This document shows positions 51,829-60,704 of a stretch of 64,000 bases of DNA, one piece after another. The notes below the pieces were generated by a model. That model was given only the letters and a program-made list of their open reading frames with translations, made no database searches and was not told the DNA's origin. Location: NCBI RefSeq assembly GCF_042658365.1, contig NZ_JBHSQC010000015.1. The stretch is one strand, 5' to 3'. The stretch comes from Carnobacterium_A antarcticum (GTDB taxonomy: Bacteria; Bacillota; Bacilli; Lactobacillales; Carnobacteriaceae). Position 1 is the stretch's first letter, and every line of letters begins with the position of its first letter. The translations under genes and the position numbers were made by a program.

Positions 51829-52755
51829 ATGAATTATGATGTAGTCGTACTTGGGAGTATCAACATGGATGTACGTGTGGAAACGAATAACTATCCTGAA
51901 TATAGTGAAACTGTTTTCGCAAATAAAATAGAAATGCTGCCTGGAGGAAAAGGTTCAAACCAAGCCGTTAGCGTAGCGAAACAAGGGAAGAAATTAGCTT
52001 TTTTAGGTGCTGTTGGTCAAGATAGCGCGGGCAACCAAATGCTTCAAAACCTAGAAAATAAAGGTATTTCAACTAGCAATATTTTGCAAACAGATAAAGC
52101 AGGTACAGGAACTTTTGTAGCGATTGTTGATAACAGTGGTGAAAATACAATGGTTGGTACGATGGGCGCTAACGAAAAACTTCTAAAAGAAGACATAAGA
52201 GAAGTTTTTTCAGATATTGATGCTAAGATTTTATTATTGCAAATGGAAACGAGTAAAGAGTCTATTATTGAGACTATGAAAATTGCGAAAGAAAAAAAGA
52301 TGTACACTATTTTAGATCCTGCTCCTGCAGATGGGTATTTTGAGGAAGCTCTTAAGTATGCAAGTTTGGTTACTCCTAACCAGCAAGAAACAGAAAAAAT
52401 AACTGGAATCAAAGTAGTAGATGAAGAGACAGCATTTGAAGCAGCTAAAAAAATACATGCCATGGGAGTTCCTGATGTTATCGTTAAAATGGGGAACAAG
52501 GGCAGTTTAGTATACAAAAATGGAGAAAAGATTTTAGTTGATTCAATCAAAGTCAGGGCAGTTGATACGGTTGGAGCTGGAGACACTTTTGCTGGAGCAC
52601 TAGCAGCCGCATTAGTTGATACAGATGATTTAGTAGAAGCTGTACGATTTGCAAACATAGCAGCTGGCATCAAAGTTTCTAGGTTCGGGGGACAAGAAGC
52701 TATACCGACTAGAGAAGAAGTTATAGCATACCAAAAAGAAGCTATAACACAATAA
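51829..52755 (+). CDS. rbsK: Ribokinase
   Basis: This 308-residue PfkB-family kinase shows VVVLGSINMDVRVETN, LPGGKGSNQAVSVAKQG, VKMGNKGSLVYKNG and the C-terminal anion-hole DTVGAGDTFAGALAAAL with catalytic Asp. It phosphorylates ribose or a related sugar at O5. The ATG follows GGAGGAAG, 13 bases after the epimerase. It is the last gene of the LacI-rpe-rbsK operon, with a strong terminator at 52891. Confidence 0.9.
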   Translation: MNYDVVVLGSINMDVRVETNNYPEYSETVFANKIEMLPGGKGSNQAVSVAKQGKKLAFLGAVGQDSAGNQMLQNLENKGISTSNILQTDKAGTGTFVAIVDNSGENTMVGTMGANEKLLKEDIREVFSDIDAKILLLQMETSKESIIETMKIAKEKKMYTILDPAPADGYFEEALKYASLVTPNQQETEKITGIKVVDEETAFEAAKKIHAMGVPDVIVKMGNKGSLVYKNGEKILVDSIKVRAVDTVGAGDTFAGALAAALVDTDDLVEAVRFANIAAGIKVSRFGGQEAIPTREEVIAYQKEAITQ

Positions 52756-52890
52756 AAATACTAGAGACAGCTAAAAGAAGATGAAGAGAGTAAAAAGTTT
52801 AATTTATTAAGAAACCATTTGAGTTTTACCTAAAGAAAAGCTAAAGGCAACTTGTTACCATTAGCATCAATGAAACCAAAAAAGTTTAGT

Positions 52891-52935
52891 AATGAGTATG
52901 GCAAATGAATAGTCCATTGCCATACTCATTTTTTT
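52891..52935 (+). terminator. Terminator of the LacI-rpe-rbsK operon
   Basis: Stem AATGAGTATGGCAA / TTGCCATACTCATT with a 12-base loop and seven T. Confidence 0.92.
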
Positions 52936-53151
52936 ACAGTAAAAGCTAAGTGTAACCTATCCAGATGTTAAATTTCTATCGTTAAGATAGGCAAATCCTT
53001 TTTGAATGCTGTAAGGAGTTTAAATCCACATTTTTACTAACGAAATATGAGATAGAACTCTTTGAACTGCTTTTTTATTTTATCTTTATGGGCTTTTGAG
53101 GTATGTTTTTGCATTCTAGGCGTCAAAATCTCTAAAGATTAGAAATTAAAG
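52936..53151. other. Gene-free stretch before the methionine T-box
   Basis: I see no gene, repeat or RNA here. The promoter of the T-box leader starts at its end. Confidence 0.4.
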
Positions 53152-53180
53152 TTGACAAAATAAATGAGAGATGTTAAATT
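53152..53180 (+). promoter_or_regulatory. Promoter of the methionine cluster
   Basis: TTGACA (53152) and TAAATT (53175) with a 17-base spacer. Predicted start about 53187, just before the T-box leader. Confidence 0.7.
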
Positions 53181-53186
53181 AGCGTT

Positions 53187-53537
53187 ACATTAAATTTTGG
53201 TTATAATAAAATTTGAATTGAGTGGAACGCAATGATAAGAAAAGTACATTTAAGCGGAATCTTTACAGAGAGCCCTGGTAGCTGAAAAAGGGAAGAGAAA
53301 GCTGAATGGAAAATGGTCTTTGAGTGGAACAATTGAACGTTCTAGTGAGTTTTTCATAGAACTTTAGGTTGTTACGGGTGCACCCGTTACAGTGCTACAG
53401 TATGGCGAGTAGTTTTTTGCTTTAGTACTGGAAAAGGTGGGAACTGTGAAGTTTTCATAAACCAAGGTGGTAACACGAAATCAATGATTCCGTCCTTGCA
53501 CAAAAGATTTTTCTTTTGTGTGGGGGCGGATTTTTTT
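53187..53537 (+). promoter_or_regulatory. T-box riboswitch leader, probably methionine-specific
   Basis: The T-box motif AAGGTGGTAACACG lies at 53464-53477. The terminator stem is TCCGTCC + CACAAAAGA / TCTTTTGTG + GGGCGGA (53489-53530) with seven T. Stem I contains AGAGAGC and then AATGGAAAATGGTC, where AUG at 53313 (or 53306) is the likely specifier. AUG agrees with the MetQ, MetE-like and LuxS genes downstream. Confidence 0.8.
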
Positions 53538-53572
53538 GTTTGCAAATAGAAATAAAGCTGGAGGGTATGCAG

Positions 53573-54700
53573 ATGTCATTAGTTGTAAGAACAGGTCCAC
53601 AAGAATATGAATGCGGAATCGGCGTTTTAGATTCCTTAACAAGCAAATTAAAAGCACGAGGTATTCGTAAAGCTGTGATCGTTCATGGAACAAACTCTTG
53701 GAAAAGAGCAGAAACGTATTTATCCCATCTGATCAACAGTGAGATCACATTAGAATTTGTAGCATTCAATGGGGAATGTACCTATGAAGAAGTGAATCGA
53801 ATCGTGGAACGGCTAAAAGAAACCCACGCAGAGGCAATTATTGGAGTAGGTGGCGGTAAGCTGATGGATACCGTCAAATATGCTGCAGAAAAAATTACTG
53901 GGGTTCAATCGATTTTGATTCCGACGTTAGCCAGCAACTGTGCCCCATGGACGCCCTTAAGCGTGATGTATACAGCAGATGGCGTTTGCTTAGGGTTTGA
54001 TATTCACACGAAACAAGTAGCCTTATTGGCTATTGAACCGAGTTTGTTACTAGATGCACCGGTCAATTACTTTGTGGCCGGAGTAGCGGATACCTTGGCT
54101 AAATGGTATGAATCGGATGTCATCTTGTCTCGACCAGAGCACCAAACAAATGCATTGCTGCTGATTTCTCGTGCTGCAGCGTTAAATTGCAGAGATACCA
54201 TCGTCAACTATGGCCAGCAAGCTGTTGCAGATATTCAAACTCACTCGCTTACTCCAGCCTTTATCCAAGTGTGTGAAACCATTATTGCGGTCAGCGGTTT
54301 GGTCGGAGGCTTGGGAGATGAATACGCACGTACGACGATTGCTCATGCGGTTCACGATAAACTAACTATTTTTCCTGAAACTCATGTCTTTTTACACGGC
54401 GAAAAAGTCGCTTACGGGATTATGGTTCAGTTAGCGTTTGAAGAAAAATGGGTAGAAGTAGCTCGATTAGCTGTTTTTTATGAATCGCTGCAGTTGCCAA
54501 AAACCTTAACCGATTTGAACTTAAGTCGTTTGACGGACGATCAATTAGCGGCATTTACGGCTAGCGTAGCCTTAGACAATAACCTTATTCAATCTGGTTA
54601 CGAGGCAGCAAAAGAAGACATCCAAAAAGCCATTCATTCTTTAGAAGATTATTTAGGGATAAAAGTAGTTAGTGAAACTAAAATGGGGGAATCTTTATGA
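53573..54700 (+). CDS. Iron-containing alcohol dehydrogenase family, HcxA/GldA-like oxidoreductase
   Basis: This 375-residue protein is of the glycerol-dehydrogenase-like group: nucleotide-binding IIGVGGGKLMDTVKYAAE, LIPTLASNCAPWTPLSVMY, metal ligands Asp in VAGVADTLAKWYE and His in TTIAHAVHDKLT and FLHGEKVAYG. The closest known role is a 2-hydroxyacid dehydrogenase such as E. coli HcxA (YbdH). ATG at 53573 follows GGAGG by eight bases; the longer frame begins in the T-box terminator. It overlaps the aminotransferase by four bases. Paired with that enzyme it may reduce the 2-oxo acid made from methionine. That pathway is inference. Confidence 0.8.
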   Translation: MSLVVRTGPQEYECGIGVLDSLTSKLKARGIRKAVIVHGTNSWKRAETYLSHLINSEITLEFVAFNGECTYEEVNRIVERLKETHAEAIIGVGGGKLMDTVKYAAEKITGVQSILIPTLASNCAPWTPLSVMYTADGVCLGFDIHTKQVALLAIEPSLLLDAPVNYFVAGVADTLAKWYESDVILSRPEHQTNALLLISRAAALNCRDTIVNYGQQAVADIQTHSLTPAFIQVCETIIAVSGLVGGLGDEYARTTIAHAVHDKLTIFPETHVFLHGEKVAYGIMVQLAFEEKWVEVARLAVFYESLQLPKTLTDLNLSRLTDDQLAAFTASVALDNNLIQSGYEAAKEDIQKAIHSLEDYLGIKVVSETKMGESL

Positions 54701-55914
54701 TCACATTTGAGCCGTCAGATGCGTTAAAGCGGCTTCCAAATCAGTTCTTTACTCGTTTGCGTTCAAAAGCCGCTAAACTTATCGAACAAGGATACGACGT
54801 GATCGACTTAGGCATCGGAAATCCTGATTTGCCAACGCCAGCTTTTATCGTTGATGAGTTAAAAGCAGCAGCGGATAATCCAGTGAACGATCGGTACGGA
54901 CCCTATCGAGGGTATGACTATTTAAGAGAAGCTGTTGCAGCATATTACTGGCGCGAATACGGAGTTGAGGTAGATCCTGAAACCGAAGTAGCCGTATTGC
55001 ATGGGTCAAAAGCGGGAATTGTGAGCATTAGTCAGTGTTTGCTGAATCCTGGAGATACAGTCTTATTGCCAAACCCTGCTTATCCAGATTACTTATCGGG
55101 TATTGCTTTAGCAGATGCTGAAATTGCTTCACTGCCGTTATTAGCTGAAAACAATTTTTTACCTGAATACGGTTTAGTCGGTCCAACGATTGCTGCCAAA
55201 GCGAAATTGTTGTTTCTAAATTACCCGAATAACCCAACAGCCGCCACAGCGACTGCAGAATTTTTCGCAGATACTGTTGCCTTTGCCCAAAAGAATCAGA
55301 TTTGTGTGGCACATGATTTTGCTTATGGGACGATCGGGTTTGATGGCGAAAAACCCTTAAGTTTTTTACAGACGCCTGGAGCAAAAGAAGTCGGGATCGA
55401 GTTTTTCACTTTATCGAAATCACACAATATGGCTGGATGGCGCATTGGATTTGCCGTCGGAAATACATCGGTTATCGAAAGTTTGAATGTGATGCAAGAC
55501 CATACGAATGTCAGTTTATATGGAGGAATCCAGCAAGCAGCGGCCAAAGCCTTAAGGGGAGACCAAACCACAGTAAAAGAATTAACCGCTATTTACGAAA
55601 AACGCAGAAACCTATTTCTCGCTGAATTGGAACAGACTGGATTAGAAATTCAAAAGCCCAAAGGTTCTTTTTATGTATGGATAAAGGCACCAGACGGATT
55701 TACATCAGCAGAATTTTTTGATGTCTTGCTAAATGAAGCGCATGTGATCGTGGCAACTGGGGATGGGTTCGGGACGTTGGGTGAAGGATATGTTCGTGTA
55801 GGGCTGTCACAAGCAGATGACCAAATCCTCGAAGCAGCAAAAAGAATCGCTCAGTTAACTCTATTTAAAGCACCAATAGCAGAAAAAACACTTGTTAGGA
55901 GGACACTATCATGA
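54697..55914 (+). CDS. PLP-dependent aminotransferase, class I/II
   Basis: This 405-residue fold-type I enzyme shows VIDLGIGNPDLPTP, YGPYRGYDYLREAVAAYY, FLNYPNNPTAATA, and the PLP Lys in FTLSKSHNMAGWRIGFAVG (near residue 236). The Arg for the substrate carboxylate is near GYVRVGLS. It resembles the group with LL-diaminopimelate, methionine and aromatic transaminases. It overlaps the dehydrogenase upstream and the lipoprotein downstream by four bases each. Under a methionine T-box, methionine or a related sulfur amino acid is the likely substrate. Confidence 0.85.
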   Translation: MITFEPSDALKRLPNQFFTRLRSKAAKLIEQGYDVIDLGIGNPDLPTPAFIVDELKAAADNPVNDRYGPYRGYDYLREAVAAYYWREYGVEVDPETEVAVLHGSKAGIVSISQCLLNPGDTVLLPNPAYPDYLSGIALADAEIASLPLLAENNFLPEYGLVGPTIAAKAKLLFLNYPNNPTAATATAEFFADTVAFAQKNQICVAHDFAYGTIGFDGEKPLSFLQTPGAKEVGIEFFTLSKSHNMAGWRIGFAVGNTSVIESLNVMQDHTNVSLYGGIQQAAAKALRGDQTTVKELTAIYEKRRNLFLAELEQTGLEIQKPKGSFYVWIKAPDGFTSAEFFDVLLNEAHVIVATGDGFGTLGEGYVRVGLSQADDQILEAAKRIAQLTLFKAPIAEKTLVRRTLS

Positions 55915-56738
55915 AACGAAAACTAGGAATGATCACAACGTTAGCCATCGGAGCCATTTTGACAGGATGCAGTGGAAATGAAGCAGCTTCTTCAGAAAAA
56001 GAAGGGTTGTTGAGCGATGGCGTATTAACCGTCGGCGTAACAGCTGGTCCGCATGAAGATATTGTAAATGAAGTCAAAAAATTGGCGGCAGAAGATGGGT
56101 TTGAGATCGAGGTGGTCTCATTTACAGATTTTGTTAAACCGAATACAGCTTTAGAAGAAGGCGAATTAGACATTAATTCCTTTCAAACAGGTATTTTTTT
56201 AGACAGTGTGGTAGCAGAAAGCGGATATGAATTAACCAAAGCGGAACCGACCATAACGATTCCGATGGGCATCTACTCTGAAGCTTATCAGGATATTAGT
56301 GATATCAAAGAAGGAGACACCATCGGTATCCCAAATTCACCTACTCAAGAGGGACGTGCATTGCAATTATTTGAAGAAGCCGGATTGATCACATTACCAG
56401 AAGGTTCTGGAGTAGAAGTCATTATCAGTGACATTGTTGAAAATCCTTTAAATCTAACCTTCCTTACTTCAGAGGCGGCCCAATTGCCTTCCCAACTGCA
56501 AGATTTAGGAGCGGCAGGCATCAATTCAAATTATGTATTGGATGCTGAAATGGATCCTGAAGAATATGGTTTGTTAATGGAAAATGTCGACGATTTGGTA
56601 CAAGCCAATTACGTTGTTTCCCGCACCGAGAATAAAGATGATGAAGCGTTAGCGCAATTTATCGACTACTATAAAACGGACGAGATCAAACAATTTATTG
56701 AAAAGGAATTTAAAGGCGCGGTCGTTCCTTCGTGGTAA
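55911..56738 (+). CDS. MetQ/NlpA family substrate-binding lipoprotein
   Basis: This 275-residue lipoprotein has a signal peptide with lipobox LTGCSG (Cys near residue 20) and the NlpA fold: LTVGVTAGPHEDIVNEVKKLA, FTDFVKPNTALEEGELDINS, FQTGIFLDSV and IGIPNSPTQEGRALQLFEEAGLI. Such proteins bind methionine or its derivatives for MetNI transporters. It overlaps the aminotransferase stop, so it belongs to the same operon. No permease or ATPase gene lies near, so it must use a MetNI encoded elsewhere or serve as an additional binding protein. Confidence 0.87.
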   Translation: MKRKLGMITTLAIGAILTGCSGNEAASSEKEGLLSDGVLTVGVTAGPHEDIVNEVKKLAAEDGFEIEVVSFTDFVKPNTALEEGELDINSFQTGIFLDSVVAESGYELTKAEPTITIPMGIYSEAYQDISDIKEGDTIGIPNSPTQEGRALQLFEEAGLITLPEGSGVEVIISDIVENPLNLTFLTSEAAQLPSQLQDLGAAGINSNYVLDAEMDPEEYGLLMENVDDLVQANYVVSRTENKDDEALAQFIDYYKTDEIKQFIEKEFKGAVVPSW

Positions 56739-56849
56739 AAAACTAGTTGGTTAAGGACTACGGCAATTTCTCCAGTATGAAAATGACAGAATTGTTTCTT
56801 TAATGTAAGGCAGATTTGTTTAAATACTAATTAGAAAGAGGGAATGAAA

Positions 56850-57968
56850 ATGACAGTAGCTGCAGAAAAATCAACCAGAACCGTTGCACCATTTAGAGGA
56901 GATCAAGTAGGGAGTTTCTTACGTCCAAGAGCGTTGAAAGACGCTCGCCAAGCTTTTGTGTCAGGAAGTATTTCTTCAGAAGAATTGCGTAAAGCGGAAG
57001 ATGAAGAAATCAACAGACTGGTCGATAAACAAGTGGAAGTGGGACTCAAAGCAGTAACTGATGGTGAGTTCCGCAGAAGCTGGTGGCATTTAGATTTCCT
57101 AGAAGGCTTAACAGGAATTGAAGGCTATGTGCCAGAACACGGCTATTTCTTTGAAGGAGTAGAAACGGAAAAATACGATGTTCGAAATACAGGAAAAATC
57201 GCTTTCAATCCGAACCATCCTTTTTTTAAAGACTTTGTCTATTTAAAAGAAAGTGTAGGCGACAGAGCGCTGCCGAAAGCAACGATTCCTAGTCCAAACC
57301 AATTGCTGCACCAAGGCATTCGTGATGAAACTATTTACCCAACAGTAGAAGCTTTTTGCAAAGATATTCAACAAGCGTACCGTGAAACGATTCAAGAGTT
57401 TTATCGCTTAGGCTGCCGTTATTTACAAATCGACGATTGTTTCTGGGGTGTATTGTGTTACGACAAAGTGGTAGAAGATATTTCTGAAGAAGAATTAACC
57501 AATTTGAAAGAATTGTCTGCAAAAAATGTGCAAGGCATTTTGAAAGATAAACCGGCTGACTTAGTGATCACCACACACATTTGCCGCGGAAACTATGCTT
57601 CTACCTTTGCTGGGAGCGGAGCTTACGAACCGGTGGCTAAAGAGTTGTTTGGCCAAACAGATTACGATGGCTACTTTTTAGAATACGATACTGAACGATC
57701 TGGCGGTTTTGAACCGTTGCGTTTTTATAAAGGCCAAGGTCAAATCGTGTTAGGGCTGATAACGTCTAAAACCGGTGAGTTGGAAGCAAAAGAAGACATC
57801 AAAGCACGTATCCAAGAAGCCGCCAAATATGTTCCATTAGAGCAGCTTTGCTTGAGTACACAATGCGGTTTTGCTTCAACAGAAGAAGGAAACCATTTAA
57901 CCGAAGAAGAGCAGTGGAATAAAGTGAAATTGGTACTAGAAGTTGCCCAAGAAGTTTGGGGAAATTAA
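56850..57968 (+). CDS. Short MetE-like (YxjG/YxjH type) methyltransferase
   Basis: This 372-residue protein corresponds to the C-terminal catalytic half of cobalamin-independent methionine synthase. It has GDQVGSFLRPRALKDAR, the substrate site VTDGEFRRSWWHLDFLEG, the zinc-ligand region ITTHICRGNYAS, and LSTQCGFASTEEGN with its Cys. It lacks the N-terminal half of MetE, as in B. subtilis YxjG/YxjH. It is expected to methylate homocysteine, though the methyl donor of short forms is not established. ATG at 56850 follows GAGGG by seven bases; the ATG at 56844 is too close to the site. It is 35 bases before luxS. Confidence 0.88.
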   Translation: MTVAAEKSTRTVAPFRGDQVGSFLRPRALKDARQAFVSGSISSEELRKAEDEEINRLVDKQVEVGLKAVTDGEFRRSWWHLDFLEGLTGIEGYVPEHGYFFEGVETEKYDVRNTGKIAFNPNHPFFKDFVYLKESVGDRALPKATIPSPNQLLHQGIRDETIYPTVEAFCKDIQQAYRETIQEFYRLGCRYLQIDDCFWGVLCYDKVVEDISEEELTNLKELSAKNVQGILKDKPADLVITTHICRGNYASTFAGSGAYEPVAKELFGQTDYDGYFLEYDTERSGGFEPLRFYKGQGQIVLGLITSKTGELEAKEDIKARIQEAAKYVPLEQLCLSTQCGFASTEEGNHLTEEEQWNKVKLVLEVAQEVWGN

Positions 57969-58003
57969 CCGTTGAAAATGGAAAAAATTAGGAGGAATGC
58001 AGC

Positions 58004-58468
58004 ATGGCAAAAGTAGAAAGTTTTGAATTAGATCATAATTTGGTGAAAGCACCGTATGTACGTGTAGCGGGAGTGGAAAAAAGCGGTAAAGGCAGTATTG
58101 TTCAAAAATATGATTTGCGCTTTTTGCAGCCGAATCAAGATGCATTGCCTACAGCAGCTCTGCATACATTAGAACATTTGTTAGCGACTTACTTGCGAGA
58201 TGAGCTGGAAGGAATTATTGACATTTCGCCGATGGGCTGCCGTACCGGATTTTATTTGATCAAATGGGAGGAAGATTCGCCCGAAGTTGTAGCAGCAGCT
58301 TTAGAGAAAACCTTGCAACGTGTTTTAGAAACAGAAGATGTTCCAGCTGTATCCCCAACTTCTTGCGGAAATTACAAAGACCATTCTTTATTTGCGGCGA
58401 AAGAATACGCAAAGATCGTACTAGAAAAAGGCCTTAGCAGAGATCCATTTGAACGTGTATTTGCATAA
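58004..58468 (+). CDS. luxS: S-ribosylhomocysteine lyase
   Basis: This 154-residue LuxS has the metal-binding HTLEHLLATYLRDEL, the catalytic Cys in SPMGCRTGFYLI and the third ligand region PTSCGNYKDHSLF. It splits S-ribosylhomocysteine into homocysteine and the autoinducer-2 precursor DPD. Homocysteine then feeds the MetE-like enzyme encoded just upstream, so the pair recycles S-adenosylhomocysteine-derived carbon to methionine. The ATG follows TAGGAGG. No pfs gene is in the window. Confidence 0.95.
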   Translation: MAKVESFELDHNLVKAPYVRVAGVEKSGKGSIVQKYDLRFLQPNQDALPTAALHTLEHLLATYLRDELEGIIDISPMGCRTGFYLIKWEEDSPEVVAAALEKTLQRVLETEDVPAVSPTSCGNYKDHSLFAAKEYAKIVLEKGLSRDPFERVFA

Positions 58469-58493
58469 TGTCACTCTTAGGAGGTAAGCACTA

Positions 58494-59264
58494 ATGATCG
58501 GAATTGATTTGTCTGGCAAAGTAGCTTTGGTAACCGGCGGAAAAAGCGGGATAGGAAAAGCGGTCGTAGACAGTTTGCTGGAAGCCGGGGCTTTTGTGGT
58601 TTCTGGAGATTTAGGTTATAAAGAAGGCTTCGAACTGGAAACAGACCGATTTGCCGTTTCAAAATTGAATGTTGCTTCAGAAGCGTCAGTCCAGAGCTGG
58701 TTGGAGAGTACAATAGCAGCTTTTGGTAAAGTCGACATTCTAGTGAACAGCGCGGGTATTTCAACTATGGATTTAGTGGTAGACAGCCAAACTTCTGACT
58801 GGGACAAAGTCATGGATGTGAATGCCAAAGGAGTATTTTTGACTTCAAAGTATGTCGGAAAGCTTATGCAAGAAGTTGGGAATGGCGGTCGGATCATTCA
58901 GATTGCTTCACAAGCTGGAAAAAACGGCTATACCGCACTAGGCACCTATACAGCTTCTAAACACGCTGTTTTGGGGTTCACCAAAACGATGGCAAAAGAG
59001 CTGGCAAAAGACAATATCTTGGTCAATGCTGTCTGTCCTGGAGTTGTCGAAACAGAAATGAAGCATCGTGAAAGAGTAGAAGGCGGACTTATCAGAGGCA
59101 TGACGCCTGAAGAAATTTATGCTGAGGACTGTTCGCAAATACCGCTTGGTCGCACAGCAGCAGCATCGGAAGTTGCGAGTGTGGTTCTATTCTTAGCAAG
59201 CCACTTGTCAGCATATATGACAGGACAAGCGATCAACGTGACCGGCGGCATGACTATGCATTAA
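58494..59264 (+). CDS. Short-chain dehydrogenase/reductase
   Basis: This 256-residue classical SDR has the cofactor motif VTGGKSGIGKAVV near residue 13, NSAGIS, catalytic Ser in IQIASQAGK and the Tyr-Lys pair in YTASKHAVLGF (Tyr near 155), plus VNAVCPGVVETEM. Glucitol- or acetoin-type reductions are typical of this branch, but the substrate is unknown. The ATG follows TAGGAGG, 25 bases after luxS, and the next lipoprotein starts 16 bases after its stop, so it is part of the methionine operon. It may act on DPD or on a 2-oxo acid; that is a guess. Confidence 0.87.
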   Translation: MIGIDLSGKVALVTGGKSGIGKAVVDSLLEAGAFVVSGDLGYKEGFELETDRFAVSKLNVASEASVQSWLESTIAAFGKVDILVNSAGISTMDLVVDSQTSDWDKVMDVNAKGVFLTSKYVGKLMQEVGNGGRIIQIASQAGKNGYTALGTYTASKHAVLGFTKTMAKELAKDNILVNAVCPGVVETEMKHRERVEGGLIRGMTPEEIYAEDCSQIPLGRTAAASEVASVVLFLASHLSAYMTGQAINVTGGMTMH

Positions 59265-59280
59265 GAAAGGACGATGAGGT

Positions 59281-60156
59281 ATGAAAAAAAGACAAAGCGT
59301 TCTATCATCCATTTTAATCACAACAGCTCTTGTATTGGCTGCCTGCAGTTCAACAGGAGATGCGTCAGAAACCGAATCTTCGAAAAACGATTCGAGCGAA
59401 TCACAAACAATAGTGATCGGAGCCCAAGCATCAGATGTTCAAATTTGGGAATACATTGCTCGATCCGATGCTGCAAAAGAAGCAGGAGTCACATTAGAAG
59501 TTGAAGAAGTAAACGGCGGTCCTCAATTGAATACGGCGACCGTTGAAGGCGAAGTGGATGTCAATGCCTTTCAATCATGGGCATACTTAAACTCATTTAA
59601 TGAAGAGAGCGGGTCCGATTTAACTGCTTTTGCAACAACTTACTTAGAACCAATGGGCATCTACACTGACAAATTTGACGCTATAAAAGATGTGAGCGAA
59701 GGCTCTGTTGTGGCGATTGCCGACAATCCATCGAATGCTTCAAGAGGCTTATTATTGCTCGAAGCAGCAGGGTTGATCACATTACCCGATGACTTTGATG
59801 CATTAGGCACAACCAGTGATATCATCGAGAATCCTAAAAATTTAATCTTTGTTGAAATCGATGATACAACCGGTCCGCGAGTGCTGCAAGATGTAGACTT
59901 GGTCTTGATCGGAAATACGGTTGCACTGGAAGGCGAATTGAATGTCTTGGAAGATTCAATCTTCCATGAAGAGATCAACGACGAAACAAAAAATAACGTT
60001 AATATTCTGGTTACACAAAAAGCGAATGCCGCTAATGAAGATGTTCTGAAATTAGGCGAACTGTACCACGATGAAGAAGTTCAAGAATATATCGAAGAAC
60101 AATTTGACGGCACAAAAGTCCCTGTCAAAAAAGACATTTCTTATTTAGAAGACTAA
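59281..60156 (+). CDS. Second MetQ/NlpA family substrate-binding lipoprotein
   Basis: This 291-residue lipoprotein has lipobox LAACSS (Cys near residue 22), a Ser/Glu-rich linker and the NlpA core: IVIGAQASDVQIWEYIARSD, VNGGPQLNTATVEGEVDVN, AFQSWAYLNSFNEE and GSVVAIADNPSNASRGLLLLE. It is clearly diverged from the lipoprotein at 55911. It is last in the operon, 16 bases after the SDR gene. A 3' fragment of a close copy lies at 11068-11217. The ligand may differ from methionine. Confidence 0.87.
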   Translation: MKKRQSVLSSILITTALVLAACSSTGDASETESSKNDSSESQTIVIGAQASDVQIWEYIARSDAAKEAGVTLEVEEVNGGPQLNTATVEGEVDVNAFQSWAYLNSFNEESGSDLTAFATTYLEPMGIYTDKFDAIKDVSEGSVVAIADNPSNASRGLLLLEAAGLITLPDDFDALGTTSDIIENPKNLIFVEIDDTTGPRVLQDVDLVLIGNTVALEGELNVLEDSIFHEEINDETKNNVNILVTQKANAANEDVLKLGELYHDEEVQEYIEEQFDGTKVPVKKDISYLED

Positions 60157-60704
60157 CAAGAAAGATAGGCTCTTTGTCCAATTGTGTTGGTAATTCTTAG
60201 GGAGCGAAATTTCTTCCAGGATTTATGTGTTTGCTTGTAGAAAGCTATGGGACCTCCTGGAGAAGACTTATGTCTTCAGGTTTTCAAGCCTCTTCATGGC
60301 TACAAGCAGCCACTATTCCTCCAAAATTTCAAGATTGTAGCATACAGTCATTTTAGTTGCCAGCCTCAAAAAGGATAGAACCTAAAAATGCAGCAATCGA
60401 TCATTAGTTGATCCATTGCTGTATTTTTTTGATTAATTGAGCTGACCGATATTTATTTGGTGTAGAAAGGAAAAAAAGAAGTACCTTGAAACCATTAGTG
60501 ATACCGTTACCATTTCTTTGTTTAGAGGAATTGAACCAAAAGATTAAAAGACCAATAAAGTAGTTTTGATAAACAAATCTCTAATTCGTGATAAATTAGC
60601 TTGAAATGCTTTTAATTCTGTGGCATACTAAGCAAGTACTTACGAAATGTAAGTGAATGATTGACGGTCCACCTTCAATTAAATAAATCAACGGAGGAAA
60701 TACA
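60157..60704. other. Intergenic region with structured segment and terminator
   Basis: GCTTGTAG (60233) pairs with CTACAAGC (60300). Inside them AGCTATG pairs with CATGGCT, and CCT + GAAGAC pairs with GTCTTC + AGG. Outer GAAATTT (near 60206) can pair with AAATTTC (near 60325). Together they form a branched structure of about 120-130 bases. A separate terminator, CAGCAATCGATCA / TGATCCATTGCTG with T-run, lies at 60391-60428. No gene is visible. Confidence 0.45.
60391..60428 (+). terminator. Terminator downstream of the methionine operon
   Basis: Stem CAGCAATCGATCA / TGATCCATTGCTG with one mismatch and seven T. It may end the operon or a small RNA lying before it. Confidence 0.8.

Noticed and set aside
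52044..52673. A 209-codon minus-strand frame within rbsK.
   Set aside because: It is Ser/Ala-rich antisense to a conserved kinase gene, without a start signal or homology.
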